Of a DNA stretch of 64,000 bases, positions 54,122-62,682 are shown piece by piece; the first letter of the stretch is position 1; every line of letters begins with the position of its first letter. The stretch is from contig NZ_JBEXMJ010000004.1 in the NCBI RefSeq assembly GCF_040610475.1, forward strand, positions 248,001 to 312,000, written 5' to 3'. This stretch comes from Actinopolymorpha sp. NPDC004070 (GTDB taxonomy: Bacteria; Actinomycetota; Actinomycetes; Propionibacteriales; Actinopolymorphaceae). The notes below the pieces were generated by a model. It had not been told where the DNA came from, ran no database searches, and saw nothing but the letters and a program-made list of their open reading frames with translations. A program made the position numbers and the translations under genes.

Positions 54122-55827
54122 TCAGGTTCGAGGCGGTGTCCGTGCGCTATCCGGGTGCCGCGTCGCCGGTCCTGCAGGACGTGACGTTCGAGGTCGCCGA
54201 AGGCGAGCTGTGCCTGGTCGTCGGGCAGACCGGTGCCGGCAAGAGCACGCTGCTGCGGGCGGTCAACGGGCTGGTGCCGCACTTCACCGGCGGGACGATG
54301 GCCGGGCACGTGCTCGTCGACGGCCGGGACACCCGCACGCACCGGCCGCGGGACCTCGCCGACGTGGTGGGTGTCGTCGGCCAGGACCCCCTCGCCGGGT
54401 TCGTCACCGACACGGTGGAGGACGAGCTCGCGTACGGCATGGAGTCGCTCGGGCTGCCGCCGGACGTGATGCGTACCCGCGTGGAGGAGACCCTCGACCT
54501 CCTCGGCCTGGCCGGCGTACGCGGGCGGCCGATCGCCTCGCTGTCCGGCGGGCAGCAACAGCGCGTCGCCATCGGCGCGGTCCTCACCACCCATCCCCGG
54601 ATCCTGGTGCTGGACGAGCCGACGTCGGCGCTGGACCCGCAGGCCGCCGAGGAGGTGCTCGCCGCCCTCCAGCGGTTGGTGCACGACCTCGGGGTGACGG
54701 TGCTGCTGGCCGAGCACCGGCTCGAACGCGTCGTGCAGTACGCCGACCGGGTGGTGCTGGTCCACGGCACCGGCCACGCGCTGGAGGTCGGCCCGCCCGC
54801 GCAGATGATGGCCCGCTCCTCGGTGGCGCCGCCGGTGGTCGCACTCGGCCGGCTGGCCGGGTGGGACCCGCTCCCCCTCAGCGTCCGGGACGCCCGGCGG
54901 ATGGCCGGTCCGCTGCGCGAACGCCTCGCGCCGCTGCACCCGCCGGTGCGGGCCGACGTACCCCGCAAGCCGCCGGCCAACGGCCGCCCCTCGGCAGGCA
55001 CGGCCGGGCCGGACGACAAGAACGGCACGGTCGGCACCGCGGACACGGTGGCGACGGTGCGCGGACTGACCGTGCGGTACGGCGGCCGCCGGTCGGCGCA
55101 GCCGCCCGCGGTACGCGACCTCGACCTGGTCGTCGCCGCGGGCGAGGTGGTCGCTCTGATGGGCCGCAACGGTGCCGGCAAGTCCACGTTGCTCGGCTCG
55201 CTGGTGGGGCTGGTCCGACCGGTGGCCGGCACCGTCCGGGTCGGCGGGGTGGAGCCGGTGGACCCGGCGACCGCGAAACCGCGGGCGATCGCCCGGGCGG
55301 TGGGGCTGGTGCCGCAGGACCCGGGCAGTCTGCTGTACGCGGAGACGGTGGCGCAGGAGTGCGGCCAGGCCGACCGGGACTTCGACGCACCGGCCGGCAG
55401 CTGTGCCCGGCTGCTGGAGCGGCTGGCTCCCGGCGTACCCCCCGGCCGGCATCCCCGGGACCTGTCCGAGGGCCAGCGGCTGTGCCTGGCGCTGGCCGTC
55501 GTGCTCACCGGGCAGCCGCCGCTGCTGTTGCTGGACGAGCCCACTCGTGGACTCGACTACACCGCCAAGGCGCGGTTGACGCGGATCGTCCGGGACCTCG
55601 CCGCCGCCGGGCACGGCGTGGTGTTCGCCACCCACGACGTCGAGCTCGTCGCCGAGGTGGCCACCCGGGTCGTCGTGCTCGCCGACGGGGAGGTGGTCGC
55701 CGACGGGCCGGTGGGTTCGGTGGTGTCGGCGTCGCCGACGTTCGCCCCGCAGGTGGCGAAGATCCTGCGGCCGCAGGCCTGGCTCACCGTCGCCGACGTC
55801 GCGGCCGCGCTGGAACCCGCGTCGTGA
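54118..55827 (+). CDS. Fused double ATPase of an ECF transporter (EcfA1-EcfA2)
   Basis: 569 aa with two complete ABC ATPase domains. Domain 1: VGQTGAGKST, LSGGQQQRVAIG, ILVLDEPTSALD, LLAEHR. Domain 2: MGRNGAGKST, LSEGQRLCLAL, LLLLDEPTRGLD, FATHD. All motifs are intact, in contrast to the operon at 36 kb. A 60-residue linker joins the domains. GTG of the next gene overlaps the stop (GTGA). Confidence 0.92.
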   Translation: MIRFEAVSVRYPGAASPVLQDVTFEVAEGELCLVVGQTGAGKSTLLRAVNGLVPHFTGGTMAGHVLVDGRDTRTHRPRDLADVVGVVGQDPLAGFVTDTVEDELAYGMESLGLPPDVMRTRVEETLDLLGLAGVRGRPIASLSGGQQQRVAIGAVLTTHPRILVLDEPTSALDPQAAEEVLAALQRLVHDLGVTVLLAEHRLERVVQYADRVVLVHGTGHALEVGPPAQMMARSSVAPPVVALGRLAGWDPLPLSVRDARRMAGPLRERLAPLHPPVRADVPRKPPANGRPSAGTAGPDDKNGTVGTADTVATVRGLTVRYGGRRSAQPPAVRDLDLVVAAGEVVALMGRNGAGKSTLLGSLVGLVRPVAGTVRVGGVEPVDPATAKPRAIARAVGLVPQDPGSLLYAETVAQECGQADRDFDAPAGSCARLLERLAPGVPPGRHPRDLSEGQRLCLALAVVLTGQPPLLLLDEPTRGLDYTAKARLTRIVRDLAAAGHGVVFATHDVELVAEVATRVVVLADGEVVADGPVGSVVSASPTFAPQVAKILRPQAWLTVADVAAALEPAS

Positions 55828-56768
55828 CCGAGCGGTCCAGCCCCCCGACCAACGTCGTCCGGCTGCGACCCCGGTCGGTCGCCGCGCTCGCTGTGGCCGG
55901 CCTGGCCGGCGTCCTCGGGTTCGGCTGGCCGTTCCTGACCGGAGCCGGTGACGCGGCCGCGGCGGCCCGGGGCGCCGGCCCGAACGCGCCGTACCTCTTC
56001 CTCGTCCTGCTTCCCCTCGTCGTCGCGGTCGTGCTGGCCGAGCTGACCGAGGGCGGCATGGACGCCAAGGCCGTCGCCATGCTCGGGGTGCTCGCCGCAG
56101 CCGGGACCGCGCTGCGGGCGCTCAGCCCCGGCACCGGCGGATTCGAACCGACCCTCTTCCTGGTGATCCTGGCCGCCCGGGTGTTCGGCGCAGGGTTCGG
56201 GTTCGCGCTGGGGTCGGTGACGATCCTGGCCAGCGGGCTGGCGACCGGCGGGGTGGGGCCGTGGCTGCCGTTCCAGATGGTCGGCCTGGCCTGGGTCGGG
56301 CTGGTCGCGGGGCTGCTTCCGCGCGCGTCCGGGCGGCCCGAGCGGATGCTGCTCGCGGTGTACGCGGGGGTGGCGGGGTTCGCCTACGGCGCGCTGCTGA
56401 ACCTGTCCTTCTGGCCGTTCTCCACCTCGCTCCCAGCCGGGATGAGCTACGCCGCGGGCGAGCCGGTGCTCACCAACCTCCGCCACTACGCGGCGTTCTA
56501 CGTCACCACGTCGTTCGGCTGGGACTGCGTACGCGCAGTGGTGAACGCCGTCCTGATCCTGCTCGCCGGCCGGGTCGTGCTCGGCACGCTTCGCCGGGCG
56601 GCCAGGCGGGCGGCGTTCGAGGCGCCGGTGGACTTCGGCGCGCCGGCGGAGTCCGCGGAATCGCGGGAGTCCGCCGCGGTCGAGCAGTCGGCCGAGGTCG
56701 GGCAGCTCGGACAACCCCCGGGTCAGCGAACGGACCGGCCGGCGGCCACCCGCTGGGCGAGCCCGTAG
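55824..56768 (+). CDS. ECF transporter substrate-binding (S) component
   Basis: 314 aa. About six membrane helices; the conserved FLVILAARVFGAGFGFALGSVTILASGL and PWLPFQMVGLAWVGLVAG fit an S component of the cobalamin/precursor type (ECF S, CbrT-like). A hydrophilic Ala/Glu tail follows. Specificity for cobalamin or a precursor is inferred from the riboswitch only. The last 46 bp overlap the convergent ClpP-like gene. Confidence 0.8.
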   Translation: MTERSSPPTNVVRLRPRSVAALAVAGLAGVLGFGWPFLTGAGDAAAAARGAGPNAPYLFLVLLPLVVAVVLAELTEGGMDAKAVAMLGVLAAAGTALRALSPGTGGFEPTLFLVILAARVFGAGFGFALGSVTILASGLATGGVGPWLPFQMVGLAWVGLVAGLLPRASGRPERMLLAVYAGVAGFAYGALLNLSFWPFSTSLPAGMSYAAGEPVLTNLRHYAAFYVTTSFGWDCVRAVVNAVLILLAGRVVLGTLRRAARRAAFEAPVDFGAPAESAESRESAAVEQSAEVGQLGQPPGQRTDRPAATRWASP

Positions 56769-57286
56769 CCGACGGCCTCCTCGGCAGTGAGGAACCGGCC
56801 GGTGCGCAGGTCGGCGGCGACCGACTCGGCCTGCCGTCCGGTCGCCTCCGCCAGCAGGCCCACCAGGTCGTCGCGCTGACGGAGGTACTCCTGGGCGTAG
56901 GTGTCCACTTCGGAGGCGGTGCCGCTGTGCTCGGCCGTCTTCGGCTCGGCCAGCCGGAACCGTGCGTGGGGGTAGGCGATCCGCACCGGCGCCGCCGCGA
57001 ACGCCGCGACCGCGGGGCCGCTCACCTCACCGACCGCGACCGCGGTGAGCTCGGCGTGCAGGACGCGCACCGTGTCGGCCAGGCTGAGCGCGGCGCCCGG
57101 CGTGCCGTCCGGGCAGGACAGGTGCAGCTGGATCGGGTCGGGGGCCAGTGCCTCCAGCGTGAGCAGCTGGGCGGCCGTACGGGTCGCGCGCTCCTCGTCC
57201 AGGAAGCCCTGGGCCAGTACGACCCGGCGCTGGAAAAGCTGCTCGGCGACATAGGAGTCGAAGGTCATCCCCCGGTCGTCCCTCAT
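56723..57286 (-). CDS. Catalytically dead ClpP/crotonase-fold protein
   Basis: 187 aa. Alignable with ClpP over VAVGEVSGPAVAAFAAAPVRIAYPHARFRLAEP, where the YPHAR segment is kept. The catalytic Ser of GQAASMG is absent (VSGPA) and the His of MIHQP is alanine (RLAEP), so it cannot be a serine protease. It may be a structural or regulatory ClpP-like subunit. ATG 57286 has GGAGGAG upstream. Second gene after the XRE regulator. Confidence 0.75.
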   Translation of the reverse strand: MRDDRGMTFDSYVAEQLFQRRVVLAQGFLDEERATRTAAQLLTLEALAPDPIQLHLSCPDGTPGAALSLADTVRVLHAELTAVAVGEVSGPAVAAFAAAPVRIAYPHARFRLAEPKTAEHSGTASEVDTYAQEYLRQRDDLVGLLAEATGRQAESVAADLRTGRFLTAEEAVGYGLAQRVAAGRSVR

Positions 57287-57325
57287 CTCAAGGCTCCTCC
57301 GGTGTGGTCGGCCTCTACGGGCTGG

Positions 57326-57634
57326 TCAGGCTTCGGGTCGAGCGTCGGATCGGGTCGAGCCGCCGAGCCGGACGTCGAGCCGGTGGCCGACGGCGGCGGC
57401 GTAGCGCTCCAGTGTGGACAGGCGTACGTCGGCCTCACCGGCCTCCAGCCGGGCGACCGCCGACTGGGACGTACCCATCCGCGCGGCCACCTGGGTCTGG
57501 GAGAGCCCGGACCGCCGGCGCAGGTCGACCAGCGACTCCGCCAGCGCCCGGCGCCGCAGCGCCATCTCCCGGAATCCGGGCATCACCGGCAGGTCGTCGT
57601 CGGCCCGGGACGACGGGGAGGACTCGTTCGCCAT
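57326..57634 (-). CDS. XRE family HTH regulator
   Basis: 102 aa. Helix-turn-helix LRRRSGLSQTQVAARMGTSQSAVARLEAGEADVRLSTLERYAAAVG. ATG 57634 is preceded by TAGCGT with a 7-nt gap (leaderless), and the inverted repeat CTATCTCG/CGAGATAG (57645-57664) overlaps that -10. It is likely autoregulated and co-transcribed with the ClpP-like gene 39 bp downstream. Confidence 0.85.
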   Translation of the reverse strand: MANESSPSSRADDDLPVMPGFREMALRRRALAESLVDLRRRSGLSQTQVAARMGTSQSAVARLEAGEADVRLSTLERYAAAVGHRLDVRLGGSTRSDARPEA

Positions 57635-57644
57635 ACCGGGAACG

Positions 57645-57664
57645 CTATCTCGCAAACGAGATAG
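57645..57664. promoter_or_regulatory. Operator of the XRE/ClpP-like operon
   Basis: CTATCTCG-CAAA-CGAGATAG is a perfect 8-bp inverted repeat with a 4-nt centre. It overlaps the -10 of the XRE gene, so a bound repressor would block its own promoter. Confidence 0.65.
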
Positions 57665-57703
57665 CCGCCAGCCCACCGAAGCCTGGTCCGGGCGCGGTGC
57701 CGG

Positions 57704-58798
57704 TCAGCCAGTCGGAGAGGCCTCGACGAAGGGCGGGCGGCGGACCGCGAACGCCTCCCGCCGGCCGCGTACGTCGACCGCGACCTCCGACCCCTCGCTC
57801 ACCGATGCGTCCAGCAGGGCCAGTCCGATCCCCACCCGCCGGGTCGGGGAGAACGTCCCGCTGGTCACCACGCCCACCGGCGAGCCGTCGGCGTCGACCA
57901 CGGACATGCCCGGCCGCGGAATACCCCGGCCGATCGCCTCCAGGCCGAGCAGCCGCCGGGCGGGCCCGGCCGCATGCTCGGCCGACAGCACCGACCGGCC
58001 CCAGAACGCGGGCTTCTTCCAGCCGACGGCCCAGCCGAGGCGGGCCTGCACCGGGGTGATGTCGAGGGAGATGTCCTGCCCGTGCAGGGGATAGCCCATC
58101 TCGGTGCGCAGCGTGTCGCGGGCGCCGAGTCCGCAGGCCGCGATGTCGTACGCCGCACCGGCGGCGAGGATCGCGTCCCACAGCGCCGTCCCGGCGTGCG
58201 CCGGCGCCACGAGTTCGTACCCGCGTTCACCGGTGTAGCCGGTACGGCAGACGGTGACCGGCGCCGACTGCCAGTCGGCCTGCACGAACGACATGTACCC
58301 GTGCCCGGTCGGCAACCCGGCGGCAGCAAGAACGTCGTCGCTGCGCGGGCCCTGGACGGCGAGCACCACGAAGTCGTCGTGCAGGTCGGCCACCTCCACC
58401 CCGGCCGGCGCCCGGGCGGCCAGCCGGCGGACGACCTCGGCACAGTTGGCGGCGTTCGGCACGAGGAACACCTCGTCCGGTCCGCGCAGGTAGGCGATCA
58501 GGTCGTCCACGACTCCGCCGGTGGCGTCGTCGCAGCACAGGGTGTACTGCGCCTTGCCCGGCTCGATCCTGGCCAGGGAGTTAGTCAGGGTGGAGTCGAT
58601 GTAGTCCGCCGCCCCGGGCCCGCTGACCCGCGCCTTGCCCAGGTGGCTCACGTCGAACACGCCGGCGCCGGACCGCACGGCCGCGTGCTCGCGCAGCACG
58701 CCTCCCCCGGCGTACTCCAGCGGCATCTCCCAGCCGCCGAACTCCGCGAACTTCGCGCCGAGCCCCTGGTGCCGGTCGTGCAGCGGCGAACGTTTCAT
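57704..58798 (-). CDS. gcvT: Glycine cleavage system T protein (aminomethyltransferase)
   Basis: 364 aa. [50 protein letters not shown] and [20 protein letters not shown] are the folate-binding fold signatures; it moves the one-carbon unit from glycine to tetrahydrofolate. ATG 58798 is preceded by TAGGTT with a 7-nt gap (leaderless). Other gcv genes are not in the window. Confidence 0.93.
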   Translation of the reverse strand: MKRSPLHDRHQGLGAKFAEFGGWEMPLEYAGGGVLREHAAVRSGAGVFDVSHLGKARVSGPGAADYIDSTLTNSLARIEPGKAQYTLCCDDATGGVVDDLIAYLRGPDEVFLVPNAANCAEVVRRLAARAPAGVEVADLHDDFVVLAVQGPRSDDVLAAAGLPTGHGYMSFVQADWQSAPVTVCRTGYTGERGYELVAPAHAGTALWDAILAAGAAYDIAACGLGARDTLRTEMGYPLHGQDISLDITPVQARLGWAVGWKKPAFWGRSVLSAEHAAGPARRLLGLEAIGRGIPRPGMSVVDADGSPVGVVTSGTFSPTRRVGIGLALLDASVSEGSEVAVDVRGRREAFAVRRPPFVEASPTG

Positions 58799-58944
58799 GT
58801 CCGCGAACCTACCGAACCGGCCGGTTGGGGGGACCCACGGCGTAGCATCCGCCGGACAGGCGTTTCGAAGTTCTCAGCTCCGTTCACCCGCCCTGTTCAC
58901 CCACACGGCACCGTCAACGAGCCGGCAACGAGGAGAGATCAAGC

Positions 58945-60456
58945 GTGAGTGCGAAAAGTCCGAGCATCTCCGTCCGCAAGGCGTCCGCCCCTTCGGTGAA
59001 GGTGGACGCGCTGATCGTCGGCGTGTCGCCCGGTGACCAGGAAGTGACGCTCGACTCCGGGGCCCGCGAGGTCGACAAGGCGTTCGGCGGCCGGCTCGCC
59101 GCGACCCTCACCGCGCTGGGGGCCAAGGGCAAGGCCGAGGAGGTGACGCTGCTCCCCTCTCCCGACGGCGTGGACGCCACCGTGGTCGCGGCGGTCGGGC
59201 TGGGAGGTGACGAGCCGGGAGTCGAGGCGCTGCGCCGGGCCGCCGGTGCCGTCGTACGCCGGCTGGCGGGCAAGGCCGACACCGTGGCGTTCGCGGTGGG
59301 CGACGGAGCCGCCGAGAGCGTCGGCGCCCTCGCCGAGGGTGCGCTGCTCGGGTCGTACACCTTCGACCGTTACCGCACCGACGCCGACAAGCGGCCGGCG
59401 CCGATCTCCGCGGTCACCGTGCTGACCGGCAAGGCGCGCGACAAGGCCGTCAAGACCGCCTTGACGCGGGCGGAGACGGTGGCGGCGGCGGTGAACCTCA
59501 CCCGCGACTGGGTCAACACCGCGCCCTCCGACCTGTATCCCGAGGTGTTCGCCGAGGAGGCCAGGGTGGCCGGCAAGCGGGCCGGCCTCACCGTCGAGGT
59601 GCTGGACCGTAAGGCGATGGTGGCCAAGGGGTACGGCGGGACGCTCGGCGTCGGGCAGGGTTCCGAACGCGAGCCGCGGGTCGTCCGGCTGAGCTACAAG
59701 CCGGCCCGGGCCAAGAAGCACCTGGTCTTCGTCGGTAAGGGGATCACGTTCGACACCGGCGGTATCTCCCTCAAGCCCAACGAGGGCATGCTGACCATGA
59801 AGAGCGACATGGCCGGCGCGGCGGCGGTGCTCGCCGCGGTCACCGCGGTCGCCGACCTGCAGCTCCCGGTTGCGGTGACGGCCTGGGCGCCGATGGCGGA
59901 GAACATGCCGTCCGGGTCCGCTCAGCGGCCCTCCGACGTGCTGACCATCTACGGCGGCAAGACCGTCGAGGTGCTCAACACCGACGCCGAGGGCCGGCTG
60001 GTCCTGGCCGACGCCATCGCCCGGGCCAGCGAGGACAAGCCCGACGTCATCGTCGACGTCGCCACCCTCACCGGGGCCTGCATGGTCGCGCTCGGCGGCC
60101 GGACGTTCGGGATCATGGGCAACGACGAGGACTTCAACTCGTTCGTACGCCGGACCGCCTCCCGCGCCGGCGAGGACGGCTGGCCGCTGCCGATCCCCGA
60201 GGGCACCCGGGAGAGCCTGGACTCCAAGGTCGCCGACCTCGCCAACGTCGCCCGCGGGCGGCTGGGTGGCGCCCTGGTGGCCGCGAGCTTCCTGAACGAG
60301 TTCGTCGGCGAGGGGATCCGGTGGGCGCACCTGGACATCGCCGGACCTTCGTACAACGACAGCTCTGCCTGGGGCTACACGCCGGTCGGCGGTACGGGCA
60401 GCAGCGTGCGCACGCTGGTCGGCCTGGCCGAGGCCGCGGCGGCGGGTGAGCTGTAG
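58945..60456 (+). CDS. pepA: Leucyl aminopeptidase (M17)
   Basis: 503 aa, cytosol aminopeptidase. FVGKGITFDTGGISLKPNEGM and the M17 signature NTDAEGRLVLADA supply the two-metal site; the KSDMAGAAAVL segment is present. GTG 58945 with GAGGAGAG upstream. Releases N-terminal residues from peptides. Confidence 0.95.
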   Translation: MSAKSPSISVRKASAPSVKVDALIVGVSPGDQEVTLDSGAREVDKAFGGRLAATLTALGAKGKAEEVTLLPSPDGVDATVVAAVGLGGDEPGVEALRRAAGAVVRRLAGKADTVAFAVGDGAAESVGALAEGALLGSYTFDRYRTDADKRPAPISAVTVLTGKARDKAVKTALTRAETVAAAVNLTRDWVNTAPSDLYPEVFAEEARVAGKRAGLTVEVLDRKAMVAKGYGGTLGVGQGSEREPRVVRLSYKPARAKKHLVFVGKGITFDTGGISLKPNEGMLTMKSDMAGAAAVLAAVTAVADLQLPVAVTAWAPMAENMPSGSAQRPSDVLTIYGGKTVEVLNTDAEGRLVLADAIARASEDKPDVIVDVATLTGACMVALGGRTFGIMGNDEDFNSFVRRTASRAGEDGWPLPIPEGTRESLDSKVADLANVARGRLGGALVAASFLNEFVGEGIRWAHLDIAGPSYNDSSAWGYTPVGGTGSSVRTLVGLAEAAAAGEL

Positions 60457-60523
60457 CCTGACCGACCGCACGGAAACGCCGGTCGAGCGGCCGAACCCGA
60501 CGAACCGCGTCCGGCGGGGTGGG

Positions 60524-60892
60524 TCAGCCCACCTCGCCGGGAGCGGTCGGCCCCAGCGACTTCGCCTGCTTCTCCGCGGCGGCACGCCGGCTGTTCCAGG
60601 CCCGCATGCGCTGGGGGTAGCCGACGACCTGCGCGTCGTAGCTGGGGATGCCCAGCCGGTTGGCGAACTCGTGTGCCCTCGCGGCGTCGGGCACCCGCCG
60701 CCGGGTCCACTCCCCGTCGTCGGCGACGAGCAGCAGGGTGGTCTCCGTCACGGTCGTCCGCGGCTCCACGAACCCCTCCACACCGCGGCGGGTGCGGGCG
60801 AACTCCGTCAGGTGGGCGAGGGCCTCGCCCGAGTCCGCTCCCCGGCCGCGGGCAGGGGCCGAGCCGGCACGCCGCCGGAACCATCGCGGCAT
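60524..60892 (-). CDS. Small conserved protein of unknown function
   Basis: 122 aa. Basic N-terminus (MPRWFRRRAGSAPARGRG), then an alpha/beta domain with ETTLLLVADDGEWTRRRVPD and IPSYDAQVVGYPQRMRAW. A near-perfect AAGGAGGT precedes ATG 60892. Conserved near pepA in other actinobacteria as I recall; no function known. The 351-bp gap to lpdA (60893-61243) contains no further clear feature beyond ribosome sites. Confidence 0.7.
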   Translation of the reverse strand: MPRWFRRRAGSAPARGRGADSGEALAHLTEFARTRRGVEGFVEPRTTVTETTLLLVADDGEWTRRRVPDAARAHEFANRLGIPSYDAQVVGYPQRMRAWNSRRAAAEKQAKSLGPTAPGEVG

Positions 60893-61243
60893 CGCGACCT
60901 CCTTCGCACCGGAGCTGACTTGTCGATCGAACGCACGAAGTGTGCCGCAGGTTCCGTCCGTCCGGAAGGCCCGGACTCCACCCTGCCGACGGGCGACCCG
61001 TACCCCGGCACAGACCTTCCCAAGCTCGTACGAACCACCACGATTCGCCGGTCGGGATACCACGCCGACACGGCCGGGACGGACCCTTTGGGCACTTGGG
61101 CATCGAGGGTGGAAAGATGACGGTGGCGTGACGACCTCGTGCCGGTCCACACCGGGAGGAAGCCGCCGACCCACGTTCAGCGGGGTACACGCAGGACACG
61201 CAGTACAGGCAGGCAGGATCAGACCAGCGGCACGGAGGACCCC

Positions 61244-62635
61244 GTGGCGGACAACGACGCCGGCACCTCGTTCGACCTTGTGATCCTTGGCGGAGGCAGC
61301 GGCGGATACGCGTGCGCACTGCGCGCGGCCGAACTCGACCTGCGGGTCGCGCTCGTGGAGAAGGACAAGCTCGGCGGCACCTGCCTGCACCGCGGCTGCA
61401 TCCCGACCAAGGCGCTGCTGCACGCCGCCGAGATCGCCGACAACGCCCGCGACGGCGCCGACTTCGGCATCCGCTCGACGTTCGAGGGCGTCGACATGGC
61501 GGGGGTCAACAAGTACAAGGACGGTGTCGTCAACCGCGCGTTCCGCGGCGTCGGCGGACTGCTCAAGGCCCGTGGCGTCACGGTCGTCGAGGGCGAGGGC
61601 CGGCTGGTCGCGCCGAACGCCGTCCAGGTCAACGGCACGAGGTACGAAGCCCCCCACGTCGTCCTGTCCACCGGGTCGTACTCCCGCACCCTGCCCGGCC
61701 TCGAGGTCGACGGCGAGCGGGTCATCAGCAGCGAGCACGCCCTGCAGCTCACCGATGTGCCGTCCTCGGTCATCGTGCTCGGCGGCGGCGTGATCGGGGT
61801 CGAGTTCGCCAGCGTGTGGCGTTCCTTCGGCGCCGACGTCACGATCATCGAGGCACTCCCCCGCCTGCTGGCCGCCGAGGACGAGGCCTGCTCCAAGGCC
61901 GTCGAACGCGGCTTTCGCAAGCGCGGCATCACCTACAAGACCAACACGCCGTACAAGAGCGTCGAACGCACCGACCAGGGTGTACGCCTGACCGTCGAGT
62001 CCGGCGACACCTACGACGCGGAGCTGCTCCTGGTCGCGGTGGGACGCGGGCCGTCCACCGCCGGTCTCGGCTACGAGGACGTCGGGGTGGAGCTGGAGCG
62101 CGGGTTCGTCCGCGTCGACGAACGGCTGCGCACCAGCGTCCCCGGCGTACGCGCGGCCGGTGACATCGTGTTCGGCCTGCAGTTGGCCCACCGCGGCTTC
62201 CAGCAGGGCATCTTCATCGCCGAGGACATCGCGGGGCTCGACCCGCCGGTGATCGACGAGACCGGGATCCCGCGGGTGACCTACTGCGACCCCGAGGTGG
62301 CCTCGATGGGCCTCACCGAGGCCGCGGCGAAGGAGCAGCACGGAGCGGACGGCATCGAGACGTTCACCTACGACCTGGCCGGCAACCCCAAGAGCCAGAT
62401 CCTGAAGACGCAGGGCTTCGTGAAGGTGGTCCGGGCCAAGAACGGCCCGGTCGTCGGCATCCACATGGTGGGTGCCCGGGTCGGCGAACTCGTCGGCGAG
62501 GCCCAACTGATCTACAACTGGGAGGCGTTCCCCGAGGAGGTCGCCCAGCTGGTCCACATGCACCCGACCCAGAGCGAAGCGATCGGCGAGGCTCACCTGG
62601 CCCTCGCCGGCAAGCCGCTGCACGTGCACGGCTGA
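61244..62635 (+). CDS. lpdA: Dihydrolipoamide dehydrogenase
   Basis: 463 aa flavoprotein. FAD fold [19 protein letters not shown], redox-active [19 protein letters not shown] site [17 protein letters not shown], and the C-terminal [13 protein letters not shown] active-site His. Re-oxidises lipoyl groups of the 2-oxoacid dehydrogenases. GTG 61244 with GGAGGA upstream. Next to sucB, its likely partner. Confidence 0.96.
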   Translation: MADNDAGTSFDLVILGGGSGGYACALRAAELDLRVALVEKDKLGGTCLHRGCIPTKALLHAAEIADNARDGADFGIRSTFEGVDMAGVNKYKDGVVNRAFRGVGGLLKARGVTVVEGEGRLVAPNAVQVNGTRYEAPHVVLSTGSYSRTLPGLEVDGERVISSEHALQLTDVPSSVIVLGGGVIGVEFASVWRSFGADVTIIEALPRLLAAEDEACSKAVERGFRKRGITYKTNTPYKSVERTDQGVRLTVESGDTYDAELLLVAVGRGPSTAGLGYEDVGVELERGFVRVDERLRTSVPGVRAAGDIVFGLQLAHRGFQQGIFIAEDIAGLDPPVIDETGIPRVTYCDPEVASMGLTEAAAKEQHGADGIETFTYDLAGNPKSQILKTQGFVKVVRAKNGPVVGIHMVGARVGELVGEAQLIYNWEAFPEEVAQLVHMHPTQSEAIGEAHLALAGKPLHVHG

Positions 62636-62682
62636 GGCGCCTCACCCCCAAGGCCCAGGAAAAACCACGACAAGGAGCAAGC

